Positions 1 to 7,607 of a stretch of DNA of 17,008 nt are shown one piece after another. The stretch lies in assembly GCA_027023325.1 (NCBI GenBank), contig JALVVQ010000054.1, forward strand, positions 1 through 17,008, written 5' to 3'. The translations under genes and the position numbers were made by a program. This DNA comes from Campylobacteraceae bacterium. Lineage in GTDB: Bacteria; Campylobacterota; Campylobacteria; Campylobacterales; Sulfurovaceae. Positions within the stretch are counted from its first letter, which is position 1, and the number at the start of each line of letters is the position of its first letter. The notes under the pieces were generated by a model that had not been told where the DNA came from, made no database searches, and saw only the letters and a list, made by a program, of their open reading frames with translations.

Positions 1-323
1 ATGTCATCCCAGGTGAATATCAAGTAAAATTCACCTTACCTCCAGAAGGGTATAGCGAATATGTATTCAGTTCTTCTGTAGATGAAGTAGATGATGCAGC
101 CAATTCTGATGCTGATACTAATGGATTCACCAAGACCATTATCGCTGCTGCTGGCGAGAATAAGCTGACTCTTGATGCCGGAATCAACTGTGGTTGTGAT
201 AGCGTCACCAGCGATGGTGGTGACGCCCTCAACATACTAAGCATATCGTTAATGTTCATAATCAGCTTGGGGCTAGGGCTTGGCTTTATTCGCCAAGAGG
301 AGGAATACCATGCAATTGACTAA
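1..323 (+). CDS. C-terminal end of an SdrD/Cna-B-like repeat surface protein (5' partial)
   Basis: The reading frame is open from the left edge (first full codon at 3) to a TAA at 321-323, leaving 106 residues with no start inside the window. Residues ~1-62 look like the end of an SdrD B-like (Cna-B type) beta-sandwich repeat: an opening PGEYQVKFTLPPEGY strand, a DADTNG calcium-loop-like motif (residues 36-41) and a closing ENKLTLDAGI strand. A CGC motif follows (63-65), then a short linker, a single hydrophobic segment (~77-96) and a short tail, FIRQEEEYHAID. The layout suggests an exported adhesin or matrix protein held by a C-terminal membrane anchor; that role is inferred. The stop codon lies 10 nt before the ATG preferred for the next gene, so the two are probably co-transcribed. 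The frame has no ATG near its 5' end and would be missed by start-dependent gene calling. Confidence 0.75.
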   Translation, partial: VIPGEYQVKFTLPPEGYSEYVFSSSVDEVDDAANSDADTNGFTKTIIAAAGENKLTLDAGINCGCDSVTSDGGDALNILSISLMFIISLGLGLGFIRQEEEYHAID

Positions 324-333
324 AGGAAAACCC

Positions 334-939
334 ATGATACGAAAAATCTTCACAGGATTGGCTGCAGCAACAGTCATGACAATGACGGCTCATGCTGGTA
401 AAAACGTAGAACCAGCTCAGTCCCCAGTCATACCAGTACCCATTATTCCACTTTATATCGGTGTGGGAGGTGTGATGGGCATGGTCAGTAATGATTGTCC
501 ATGCGCCGATGACGAAAAGCGAAAATATGATACAACCAATTTTGGAAGTTTACTGCGTGTTGGATATGACTTTAACCCCTATTTCGGGATCGAAGTCCGA
601 TTCCTCCGCTCTCAGCTGAGCAAGCAGTACGCAACGACAACCCATTATGGTATCTATGCCAAGCCTCAGTATCATGTCAGTGATGCGGTTAATATCTACG
701 GATTGATTGGATATGGTCATACCAAAGTAGACTGTAAAGACAAAAAAGACCCACTATACGAAGGGAACGGCTGGAGCTTTGGAGGTGGAGTGGAGTATGA
801 CTTCGCTGCTGGGGATGGCCAAGGAGATGCCGAGGATGGCTGGGGCGCTTTTATAGACTACCAAAATATCCTTCGAGACGCTGGAAACCTTACGGTGCGC
901 TCCAATGTTATCAGTGCGGGGGTGACGTACGACTTCTAA
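334..939 (+). CDS. Small outer-membrane beta-barrel protein (OmpA/opacity-porin-like)
   Basis: The product is 201 aa if read from the ATG at 334. That start has AAAGGA 6 nt upstream and gives a clean signal peptide (MIRKIFTGLAAATVMTMTAHA, cleavage after residue 21). An in-frame ATG at 310 with a stronger GAGGAGG (about 297-303) would add eight residues and overlap the upstream stop; it cannot be excluded. The mature part shows alternating amphipathic strands with GVGG, LLRVGYDFNPYFGIEVRF, LIGYGHT, WSFGGGVEYDF and GAFIDYQ segments. It ends in SAGVTYDF, the C-terminal aromatic signature recognised by the BAM machinery. Three cysteines (C55, C57, C134) sit in predicted loops, including a CPC, which is unusual for such barrels. 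An 8-stranded barrel is likely. The ligand is unknown. Its position after an SdrD-like protein suggests a cell-surface locus. Confidence 0.8.
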   Translation: MIRKIFTGLAAATVMTMTAHAGKNVEPAQSPVIPVPIIPLYIGVGGVMGMVSNDCPCADDEKRKYDTTNFGSLLRVGYDFNPYFGIEVRFLRSQLSKQYATTTHYGIYAKPQYHVSDAVNIYGLIGYGHTKVDCKDKKDPLYEGNGWSFGGGVEYDFAAGDGQGDAEDGWGAFIDYQNILRDAGNLTVRSNVISAGVTYDF

Positions 940-964
940 ATTTCTGCTCCAAACTTTTTTAAAC

Positions 965-990
965 GCTTACTTGAGAATCTTCAGGTAAGC
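965..990. terminator. Hairpin between convergent genes (possible terminator)
   Basis: GCTTACTTGA and TCAGGTAAGC (966-975 and ~981-990) form a 10-bp stem with one G-T wobble and a short GAATCT loop. It lies between the convergent 3' ends of the barrel-protein gene and aroE. Neither strand has a proper U-tract directly after the stem: AAAAA follows on the plus strand and GTTTAAAAAAG on the minus strand. It may be a weak or non-canonical terminator. Confidence 0.35.
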
Positions 991-1093
991 AAAAATACAG
1001 CAACTTTCTTTCTGTTCCTCGCAATTAGACAGTATTTTATCTGAAGCCTAGGGATGCATGCCAAAATCTAGAATAATTTCACCAAGAACTCTT

Positions 1094-1891
1094 CTAGTTC
1101 AGCTCAAATGCCCTTTGCATATGTGGCAATACCTCATCGAAACGATACTTACTATCCATAAAATACTCGAAGGCGATGGCTCCTTGGTATAGTAGCATAT
1201 CTGTGCCGTCTTTGGTTGGTTTGTTGTGCTGCTTGGCGAGTCTCAGGAAAGGGGTCTCTTTGCCGTAGATGACATCGATGCAGGCTTTTGTCTGTGGTAT
1301 GATGGTCTCCAGTATCTCTGCTGGGGCGGGTAGTGCCTCGTCTTTGAGTCCGGCAGAGGTCATGTTGATGATCAGTTCAAATACTTCTGGCCTGAAGGTC
1401 TCGAAGGTATAGCAGGCGAAACCCTGCTGGCGGAACTTCTCCAGTCTGCCAGCACTGCGGTTGAGGATCGTCACCTCGTAGCCCTCCTCTGCGAGGATAG
1501 CCGCTGTCGCCTGCGCTGTACCCCCCGCACCAAGAAACAGTACTTTACGGCTCTCAAATGCGCTGATAGCGCGGAGGAAGCCCGGTGCATCTGTGTTGTA
1601 GCCGTAGAGCTCTCCTTCACGCTTGACAATCGTGTTGACCGCGCCTACCTTTTGGGCAAAAGGATCGAGATGATCACAGGCACGATAGGCATGCTCTTTG
1701 TGCGGTACGGTGATGTTGGCACCCTTGAGACCTAGGGTGAGAAACTTCTCTCTGAGTAGTGTGCCATCTTCCAAAAGATACCGTCCATAGCAGGCATCCA
1801 AACCCAGAGCCCCGAAGACAAGGTTGTGCATCAGTGGAGACTTGGAATGGGATACGGGATTGCCAAAGAGGGCAAAGTGCTGTTTGGGCAT
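1094..1891 (-). CDS. aroE: Shikimate dehydrogenase (NADP+)
   Basis: AroE reduces 3-dehydroshikimate to shikimate with NADPH in the cytosolic pathway to chorismate. At 265 aa it is normal family length. Visible landmarks are the substrate-binding SHSKSPLMHN (14-23), NITVPHKE with catalytic Lys65, the VGAVNT motif (82-87), NTDAPG with catalytic Asp101, the Rossmann loop GAGGTAQA (121-128), an NRS after the next strand (144-146; NADP preference), NMTSAG (176-181) and C-terminal DGTDMLLYQGA (228-238). It is the last gene of the leftward run, starting 3 nt after the trpE stop. Its ribosome binding site, GGAGAAG, lies within the last trpE codons, so the two are probably translationally linked. The pairing makes sense because AroE feeds chorismate synthesis, the substrate pool of TrpE. 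Confidence 0.96.
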   Translation of the reverse strand: MPKQHFALFGNPVSHSKSPLMHNLVFGALGLDACYGRYLLEDGTLLREKFLTLGLKGANITVPHKEHAYRACDHLDPFAQKVGAVNTIVKREGELYGYNTDAPGFLRAISAFESRKVLFLGAGGTAQATAAILAEEGYEVTILNRSAGRLEKFRQQGFACYTFETFRPEVFELIINMTSAGLKDEALPAPAEILETIIPQTKACIDVIYGKETPFLRLAKQHNKPTKDGTDMLLYQGAIAFEYFMDSKYRFDEVLPHMQRAFELN

Positions 1892-1894
1892 GGG

Positions 1895-3301
1895 CTAGCG
1901 CTTCTCCATCTCTTGGAGTGTGGAAAGCAGAGCATTGAGTTTATTTTGCACTTCCATATATTCCAGCTCTGGTACAGAGTCTGCTACAATCCCGGCACCA
2001 GCCTGCAAGATAATACGGTCTGGCTGTATCAAGGAGGTACGAATAGCGATGGCTGAATCCATATCTCCGGTAAAAGAGAAGTATCCCACCGATCCAGAGT
2101 AAAAGCCTCGCTTGAGCCCTTCAAACTTGGCGATAAGCTCCATCGCTTTGATCTTGGGGGCGCCAGTCATAGTGCCAGCGGTAAAGGTCGCACGAAAGAG
2201 ATCAAACATATCTTTACCCTCGTCGATCTGAGCCACCACATCTGAGACCATATGCATGACATGGGAATATTTCTCTACCCGCATGATCTCTGGTACTGTC
2301 ACCGTACCAGTCTCGGCTACTCTGCCTACATCATTGCGCCCTAGATCGATCAGCATCAGATGCTCAGCACACTCTTTTGGGTCATTGAGCATCTCCTGCT
2401 CCAGCTCATGGTCACGCTGCTTGGTCTTGCCCCGCTTTCGAGTACCAGCAATAGGGCGAAGCAGTATCTCGCCATCAGTCAAACGCACCATCACCTCAGG
2501 ACTGGAACCACAAATGGCAAAATCATTAAACTCCAGTAAAAACAGATAAGGAGAAGGATTTTTGGATCGGAGTACACGGTAGAAACTCAGAGAGTCTATC
2601 ACCCCTCTCTGTGTATAGCGGTTTGAAGGCAGCATCTGAAATACATCGCCTGCACGGATATGTTCCTTTGCCTCCAGTACGATCTCCTCAAATCGCTCCT
2701 GTGAAAGTGCAAACTCTCCCTTGCCCTCCAGTACCACTGGGCTGATAGCAAGAGGGGTATGAGACTGCTCCAAGAGTGTGGTCACTGCTGTCACCATCTG
2801 GGCATACTTGTCATCCGGATCGATAATGGTAAGTGTGGCACTCTTGTGTGAAAAACCGATCAGAAGTTTGGGGCGGATCATGTCCAGATCAGGGGTTTTC
2901 AGTGTATCTTCAAGTCCATCCATAGAGGCACGAAGTGTAGGTTCGAAGACCTTGACCATATCATAAGCTATAAAGCCAATAAAGCCATCCACATAGCCAA
3001 ATCCTGCCTCTTCTGCCATCTTTTTGTAGCGTGTTTTGTCTAGGTTTTGATAGTAGGACTGCATAAAGACAAAAGGATCTTCCTCAAGTAGCTGCACCCT
3101 GCCCTCAGCATCCATATAGGTGGTTTGACCCTCCTGATACTTGATCTGCTCTCTGGCACCTATGGCGATGAAGCTGAAATTGCCATCACTAGTATTTACT
3201 ACACTCTCAAAGAGCATCGTAATCTCATCAGGGAAGATTTTCTTAAGCTCTCCGTAGAGTGCTACAGGCGTCAACTGGTCAAAAAGTATCGTCCGTATCA
3301 T
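1895..3301 (-). CDS. trpE: Anthranilate synthase component I
   Basis: TrpE converts chorismate to anthranilate using ammonia from a TrpG-type glutamine amidotransferase, the first step of tryptophan synthesis. At 468 aa it is close to family size. The N-terminal domain carries FESVV at 31-35, matching the LLES tryptophan-feedback motif, so allosteric inhibition is probable. The C-terminal chorismate-binding domain shows CGSSPEVMVRL (264-274), PIAGTRKRG (283-291), LIDLGRNDVGRV (317-328), VEKYSHVMHMVSDV with the catalytic-type His (342-355), FRATFTAGTMTGAPK (369-383) and ELEYMEVQNK (445-454). PIAGT rather than PIKGT favours TrpE over PabB. The ATG overlaps the stop of the upstream SPOR gene as ATGA (3298-3301). 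No trpG/trpD partner is in the window, so the amidotransferase subunit must be encoded elsewhere. Confidence 0.93.
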   Translation of the reverse strand: MIRTILFDQLTPVALYGELKKIFPDEITMLFESVVNTSDGNFSFIAIGAREQIKYQEGQTTYMDAEGRVQLLEEDPFVFMQSYYQNLDKTRYKKMAEEAGFGYVDGFIGFIAYDMVKVFEPTLRASMDGLEDTLKTPDLDMIRPKLLIGFSHKSATLTIIDPDDKYAQMVTAVTTLLEQSHTPLAISPVVLEGKGEFALSQERFEEIVLEAKEHIRAGDVFQMLPSNRYTQRGVIDSLSFYRVLRSKNPSPYLFLLEFNDFAICGSSPEVMVRLTDGEILLRPIAGTRKRGKTKQRDHELEQEMLNDPKECAEHLMLIDLGRNDVGRVAETGTVTVPEIMRVEKYSHVMHMVSDVVAQIDEGKDMFDLFRATFTAGTMTGAPKIKAMELIAKFEGLKRGFYSGSVGYFSFTGDMDSAIAIRTSLIQPDRIILQAGAGIVADSVPELEYMEVQNKLNALLSTLQEMEKR

Positions 3302-3996
3302 CGTTTTTGTTTTACCACAAATCCCATGATACCTATGGAACTATTAACATCTGACAGTGCTGCTTTGGCTTCAGCATAGGAACCATAAGGGCCAACCCTA
3401 ACACGTCTTGTTTTTTCATTCTTATTTACAGTATATTTCAATCCAGCACCCTCTATCTTTTTGAGAAATTTAGGGTTTGGATCTCTATTGAAAGCACCAA
3501 TCTGAATATAGTATATCCGTTTTCCTTCACCAAACAGTGCGCTTGGTTTAGGCTTTGTTTTCTTTGGTTGCTTGCTGATTACTTCCTTCTTTTGTGTTAT
3601 TTTCTTTCGTACTGTACTTTTTGACTTTGTTTTCTCTATCGTCTCGTTCTTCTTTGTTACCCTGATGATCTCTTTTGTCTTTATCGGTTTTTTAACGGGC
3701 TGTTTTTTAGGCTTGATAGGCACAGGAAGCTTCTCTTTGGCAATGGGTTTGAGATCACTACTTTTCTTTACATTATCGTTACCCATAGGAATAAGTTCAG
3801 GGCTTACAAATTCAGTTTGATTTTTATCTGCAATGGTCATCTCCTCTTCAGAAGTACCAAAAATCATTTTAGAAAGGAGGATTCCAACCAACAGTATAAT
3901 CACTACCAGTGCGATTATAGCAAGGAAGCTTTTGGATCTTTTACCGACTGGAGCGGGATCACCGATGATCAGGTCATCTAAATTATGGTCATTCAT
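3298..3996 (-). CDS. Membrane-anchored SPOR-domain protein
   Basis: The product is 232 aa from an ATG at 3996 preceded by GAGGAG 7 nt upstream. A TTG at 4011 in the same frame overlaps that ribosome binding site and is not the start. The layout is a ~20-residue cytosolic tail, one transmembrane helix (24-46), a long Lys/Pro-rich linker (~75-155, a wall-spanning type region) and a C-terminal SPOR domain (~158-232) with YYIQIGAF, RRVRVGPYGSYAEAKAAL and GFVVKQ. SPOR domains bind glycan strands lacking stem peptides, as found at division septa, so a cell-wall or division role is likely (FtsN-like layout, but no recognisable FtsN essential region). It is the first gene of the SPOR-trpE-aroE segment and overlaps trpE by 4 nt. 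A second SPOR domain with the same xxPNxxxLxxI pattern is encoded at 12555-13421. Confidence 0.85.
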   Translation of the reverse strand: MNDHNLDDLIIGDPAPVGKRSKSFLAIIALVVIILLVGILLSKMIFGTSEEEMTIADKNQTEFVSPELIPMGNDNVKKSSDLKPIAKEKLPVPIKPKKQPVKKPIKTKEIIRVTKKNETIEKTKSKSTVRKKITQKKEVISKQPKKTKPKPSALFGEGKRIYYIQIGAFNRDPNPKFLKKIEGAGLKYTVNKNEKTRRVRVGPYGSYAEAKAALSDVNSSIGIMGFVVKQKR

Positions 3997-4023
3997 TTTA
4001 GTACTCCTCAATTCTTGCTATTA

Positions 4024-4029
4024 ATTATA
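4024..4029 (-). promoter_or_regulatory. Candidate -10 box upstream of the SPOR-trpE-aroE segment
   Basis: The leftward strand has a perfect TATAAT in the AT-rich gap between folP and the SPOR gene, the only sizeable gap in the run. There is no good -35 hexamer 17 nt upstream, as is usual for housekeeping promoters in Campylobacterota, which rely on T/A-rich periodic upstream sequence. A start about 7 nt downstream would give a leader of ~20 nt carrying the GAGGAG ribosome binding site. The segment is probably transcribed both by read-through and from here. Confidence 0.55.
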
Positions 4030-4068
4030 TCAAAAGTAATGTTAGCGTAATATTCGTTAATATATTAT

Positions 4069-5214
4069 TTACCGAAGTGCCTCTGCAACAGAGATTGCCT
4101 GCCTGTGTGCTTTGACATCGTGGCAGCGAATAATATGAGCTCCCTGTGTGGCTGCCTGAAGATGAATCGCCAAGGTGCCCGGAAGTCGCTCTTCTACAGG
4201 TGTCGGTATGATATGGTCTATCATCGACTTCCTGCTTGCTCCCACCAGAAGTTCACAACCAAAGTAACGGAAATGGCTAAGATTTTTCAGTAATGCAAGA
4301 TTGTCTTCCAGCCGTTTACCAAACCCTATTCCGACATCTAAAATAATCTTCTCTCGCCTCAATCCCTGCGCCTCACACTCAGCAATACGCTCTGCAAAAA
4401 ACTGACTGACCTCTACTACGACATCATTGTAATAGGGTTTCTCTTGCATCATCTGCGGCTCACCTTGCATATGCATGATACAGAGCTTTGCATCATATTT
4501 TTTGGCCAAGGCAATGATTTTTGGGTCTTTAGCACCAGTAATGTCATTGACAATACCAAATCCACTTTGCAATGCTAGCTCCACCACGCTAGGCGTGTAG
4601 CTGTCTATAGAGAATGGTACCTTCTCATAGAGTTTGCTGCCCTGTATCGCCTCACAAATCGGTCTGATGCGTGCCGACTCCTCTGATTCTGGTATGGAAC
4701 TGGCTCCCGGACGAGAGGAGACTGCACCAATATCAATAACATCTGCTCCCTCCTCTATCATCGCTTCGATACGCGCCAGTGCTCCAAATGCCACAAACCT
4801 GCTGCCGGCATAAAAACTGTCATCATTGGCATTAATGACACCCATGATCTGAGGATTTTTGGTAGGGATGGGGGCTCGAAGATGCCCGGAGAGTGCTTCT
4901 GCCACTGCCTTGAGACCAAAGGGTTGTGCCAGTTCCTTGCGTGAGAGTATCTCTATCTGCTTTTGGTTACCGATGAGCAGACAGTCAAATGTCTCTTTTT
5001 CGCAGGTGATCGCACCGCTTGGTACCGCCAGTTCCGCTCCGATACTGAGGGCATCCTGCTTTAGAATATTGACGGCTGGTGTGCGAAGATCCTTGATCAT
5101 AAAGTAGTAGAGAGACATTTTTTTATGGATGATAGAGACACCGCCATGCTCCACACCCAAAGCCTTGAGTGCCGCTCTTTTCTCTGCTATCTCACCCAGT
5201 CTATAAAGTTGCAT
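4069..5214 (-). CDS. folP: Dihydropteroate synthase with N-terminal extension
   Basis: FolP condenses p-aminobenzoate with 6-hydroxymethyl-7,8-dihydropterin pyrophosphate in folate synthesis and is the sulfonamide target. The catalytic TIM barrel spans residues ~120-381: IMGVINANDDSF (123-134), DIGAVSSRPGAS (161-172), SIDSYTPSVV (202-211), IVNDITGA (221-228), CIMHMQGEPQMM (245-256), DVGIGFGKRLEDNLALL (293-309), VGASRKSMI (324-332) and a final HDVKAHRQ. Residues 1-~118 precede the barrel and are absent from the ~280-aa enterobacterial enzyme; similar extensions are known in Helicobacter and Campylobacter FolP. The pterin-loop motif reads NANDDSF where most families have NxTPDSF. The start at 5214 has GAAGGAG upstream. 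It lies 23 bp after holB in the same run, consistent with the hobA-holB-folP order seen in the phylum. Confidence 0.95.
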   Translation of the reverse strand: MQLYRLGEIAEKRAALKALGVEHGGVSIIHKKMSLYYFMIKDLRTPAVNILKQDALSIGAELAVPSGAITCEKETFDCLLIGNQKQIEILSRKELAQPFGLKAVAEALSGHLRAPIPTKNPQIMGVINANDDSFYAGSRFVAFGALARIEAMIEEGADVIDIGAVSSRPGASSIPESEESARIRPICEAIQGSKLYEKVPFSIDSYTPSVVELALQSGFGIVNDITGAKDPKIIALAKKYDAKLCIMHMQGEPQMMQEKPYYNDVVVEVSQFFAERIAECEAQGLRREKIILDVGIGFGKRLEDNLALLKNLSHFRYFGCELLVGASRKSMIDHIIPTPVEERLPGTLAIHLQAATQGAHIIRCHDVKAHRQAISVAEALR

Positions 5215-5237
5215 CTCGTCTCCTTCTCTATGTACGG

Positions 5238-5855
5238 TTATCGCTTTTTGCGTGCCAAAAGTTTCAGCAGCACACCTGTCAGCACAAATGTCGGAGGTGA
5301 GCCACGATCTAATACTTTGATGGCATCTCGCATCATATCCAGTGTCTTTTCATCCATGTCATATCTTTGGGTAGCGATAGCCGCAGTCCCTATCTGCTCC
5401 AAAAGCTCTCTTGCCTTGGGTGCAGAGATACGGGCATGTGTTTGCACAAAATCATACACCGCACGAATATCCAGGCTCTGCATATCCAAGTCCAGAGTAG
5501 AGACAGAAGCAAGCTCACTAATGACAGTAATCGGAAGGCGGGACCGAATCGTAGGCAAGACCATCGCTTTAGAGGGGAAAAGGAGGATAAATTCTTTATT
5601 GGGAGGGGGCTCCTCAATTACCTTGAGCAGTCTATTCTGCACCACCTCACTAAACTGATCTGCGGCCAATACAATGATTGTTTTTCCCTGACTGGCAAGG
5701 TAGGCTTTTTCAATGGCAGATTTGACATCCTCGACCAAAAAACTTCCCTCTCTAACAATGGTCACAAACTGTTCGCCATGCAACGCAAGCTGACGAAGTT
5801 TGGCAACAGTCTCTTCAAAGTGGATGGTGATAATAATTTGGCTCTGTAGTCTCAT
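5238..5855 (-). CDS. holB: DNA polymerase III delta-prime subunit (short form)
   Basis: The 205-aa protein resembles the AAA+ core of the clamp-loader delta-prime subunit. It has a TIIVLAADQFSEVVQNRLLKVIEEPPPNKEFILL stretch (~59-92, sensor and Walker-B-like region) followed by PTIRSRLP (~101-108), where the canonical motif is the SRC arginine-finger loop. It is much shorter than the ~334-aa E. coli protein. There is no Walker A P-loop, no zinc-module cysteines (no cysteine at all) and only a small C-terminal helical part. Short forms of this kind are normal in Helicobacter and Campylobacter. The start codon overlaps the hobA stop as ATGA (5852-5855), so expression is coupled to the replication initiation factor upstream. 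The assignment relies on motifs plus the conserved hobA-holB-folP order. Confidence 0.85.
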   Translation of the reverse strand: MRLQSQIIITIHFEETVAKLRQLALHGEQFVTIVREGSFLVEDVKSAIEKAYLASQGKTIIVLAADQFSEVVQNRLLKVIEEPPPNKEFILLFPSKAMVLPTIRSRLPITVISELASVSTLDLDMQSLDIRAVYDFVQTHARISAPKARELLEQIGTAAIATQRYDMDEKTLDMMRDAIKVLDRGSPPTFVLTGVLLKLLARKKR

Positions 5856-6400
5856 TCGTCCGTATCAACCTCACCGTAGAGTACCGCTTCCATGGTTTTG
5901 TCAAAGAGCTTATAGAGTTGTATCAATTTGATATCCAGCAGAGGATCACTCTCCCTCAACGGAAAACTATTGGGCACCTGATCATTCATGACCCAGAGAA
6001 AATTCTCATCACTTCGGTATGCCAACTTCGTATAGTTATAGGCACTGTCTCCGATATACCACAGAAAGTATCCTTGGGGGAAGGAGATATCCAGCATATC
6101 CTCTACCAGTTCTATCTCCTGGGTATCCTGTATGAGATGCAGCTTGGGGAAGCAATCATGCATATCATACATGGGCAGAAAAGGTCTGCTCTTTTCTGGG
6201 TCATTGATCGCATAGCGTATGTACTGAGAAAACCACTCTCGTTTGTCATCGGTTACGATTAATACAGTCTGCCCTTCGATCATCTTTGTGACAGCACTTC
6301 TTACCAGTGGTGTCCAGTCAAAACGAAGCTCTTCCATCCATGAAAAATCAGAGCCTTCCTCTCGAATCGCTTCAAGTGTCCAATCCAGAAGTGCCTGCAT
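5852..6400 (-). CDS. hobA: HobA, DnaA initiation-associating protein
   Basis: HobA is the Campylobacterota counterpart of DiaA. It is a SIS-fold-like tetramer that binds domain I of DnaA and promotes ordered assembly at oriC. The 182-aa product matches the family's usual length (~180). It contains the characteristic central segments IVTDDKREWFSQYI, FLPMYDMHDCFPKL, FLWYIGDSAYNYTKLAYRS and NFLWVMNDQVPNSFPLR, and an acidic C-terminus. Its start lies 1 nt after the lysC stop and its stop overlaps holB by 4 nt, so it is embedded in the operon. Linking an initiation factor to a clamp-loader subunit suggests coordinated supply of replication proteins, which is an inference. This gene is also the best taxonomic marker in the window. 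Confidence 0.93.
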   Translation of the reverse strand: MQALLDWTLEAIREEGSDFSWMEELRFDWTPLVRSAVTKMIEGQTVLIVTDDKREWFSQYIRYAINDPEKSRPFLPMYDMHDCFPKLHLIQDTQEIELVEDMLDISFPQGYFLWYIGDSAYNYTKLAYRSDENFLWVMNDQVPNSFPLRESDPLLDIKLIQLYKLFDKTMEAVLYGEVDTDE

Positions 6401-6401
6401 A

Positions 6402-7607
6402 TTACTTACCTAGCTGGTAAGTTTCGTGAAGTACCCTGACTGCTAATTCACCAAACTTCTCGTCTACTATCATGGAGACTTTGATCTCCGAGGTAGAAAT
6501 CATTTCTATATTAATGCTTGCCTCTGCCATAGCAGAAAATGCAGAAGATGCCACGCCTGAGTGGGATCGCATACCTACACCTACGACAGAAACCTTGCAG
6601 ATATTTTCATCAAAATCTGCACTGCCGATATCGCTGTTGAACGCAGAGATTAGACCTTGTACACTCTCCAGCTCACTCTGTGGCACTGTAAAACCCAAGT
6701 TGGTTGTACCATCCGTGCTGGCATTTTGGATGATCATATCGACATTGATCTGCGCATCTGCAAGTCTGCTGAAAATTTCTGCTGCCACACCCGGTCTGTC
6801 AGAGACTTCTCTCAGAGAGACCCTTGCTTGATTTTTATCCAGTGCTATACCGCTTACCAATACCTCTTCCATCTCACTGTTCTCCTCTGCTATCGTTGTA
6901 CCTTCGTTGTCATTAAAACTGCTTTTTGCCACAATCTTGACACCCATCTTTTTGGCAAGCTCCACAGATCTACTCTGCAATACCTTGGCACCAAGGCTGG
7001 AAAGCTCCAGCATCTCCTCATAGGAGACAAAGTCCAGTTTCTTGGCTCTTGGTTCGATGCGCGGATCGGTGGTATAAACACCATCCACATCCGAGTAGAT
7101 CTCACAAGCATCTGCCTCCAGTGCCCCTGCAATTGCCACTGCACTCAGGTCACTCCCGCCACGGCCCAGTGTGGTGACACTGCCCTCTTTGCTAATCCCC
7201 TGAAAACCAGCAATGATAATAATATTGCCTCTGGAAAGCTCTGCTTTCATTGCCTCAGTATTGATCGATTCGATTCTGGCATAGGTGTGGATACTGTTGG
7301 TGCGTATCCCTGCCTGTCTGCCTGTCATCGCTACCGCACCGATACCCATCTCCTGCAAAGCAATGGCGAGCAAAGATGCCGTCACCCGCTCACCGGAGCT
7401 CAACAGAATATCCATTTCTCTTTTGGAGGGGTTCTTCGAAAAATGGTGGGCATACTCAATCAGCTTGTTGGTCTCGCCACTCATCGCTGAGACCACGACC
7501 ACCACATCATTGCCTTTAAATTTTGCTTTTGCCACTCTATTGGCAACATTTTCTATACGGTCCAGACCACCAACACTGGTGCCACCGTACTTTTGCACGA
7601 TCAACAT
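6402..7607 (-). CDS. lysC: Aspartate kinase with two C-terminal ACT domains
   Basis: LysC phosphorylates aspartate, the entry step to lysine/diaminopimelate, methionine and threonine synthesis. The 401-aa length is typical of monofunctional aspartokinases. Motifs: N-terminal VQKYGGTSVG (4-13), VVSAMSGETNKLI (38-50), LLSSGERV (68-75), GRQAGI (96-101), TTLGRGGSDLSAVAIA (145-160) and YSDVDGVYTTDPR (171-183). Two ACT domains follow (~265-335 and ~338-400), with RPGVAAEIF and HSGVASSAF helices and an SEIKVSMIV strand, the usual site for feedback by lysine and/or threonine; which effector cannot be told from sequence alone. It starts directly at the rppH stop (no gap) and ends 1 nt before hobA. The diaminopimelate branch also feeds peptidoglycan. 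Confidence 0.96.
   Translation of the reverse strand: MLIVQKYGGTSVGGLDRIENVANRVAKAKFKGNDVVVVVSAMSGETNKLIEYAHHFSKNPSKREMDILLSSGERVTASLLAIALQEMGIGAVAMTGRQAGIRTNSIHTYARIESINTEAMKAELSRGNIIIIAGFQGISKEGSVTTLGRGGSDLSAVAIAGALEADACEIYSDVDGVYTTDPRIEPRAKKLDFVSYEEMLELSSLGAKVLQSRSVELAKKMGVKIVAKSSFNDNEGTTIAEENSEMEEVLVSGIALDKNQARVSLREVSDRPGVAAEIFSRLADAQINVDMIIQNASTDGTTNLGFTVPQSELESVQGLISAFNSDIGSADFDENICKVSVVGVGMRSHSGVASSAFSAMAEASINIEMISTSEIKVSMIVDEKFGELAVRVLHETYQLGK

Noticed and set aside
20..259. Leftward 79-aa open frame at the left edge
   Set aside because: It lies antisense to the rightward SdrD-like C-terminus, whose composition and motifs are clearly protein-like; no ribosome binding site or family resemblance.
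3997..4011. TTG start at 4011 for the SPOR gene
   Set aside because: The TTG and next codons are themselves the GAGGAG ribosome binding site of the ATG at 3996.
5238..5855. holB as a truncated pseudogene
   Set aside because: Short delta-prime subunits are normal in this phylum, and the gene keeps coupled start and stop signals with hobA and folP.
6657..7490. Rightward 277-aa open frame opposite lysC
   Set aside because: It is antisense to a fully convincing aspartokinase; its His/Cys/Thr-rich composition is typical of shadow frames.
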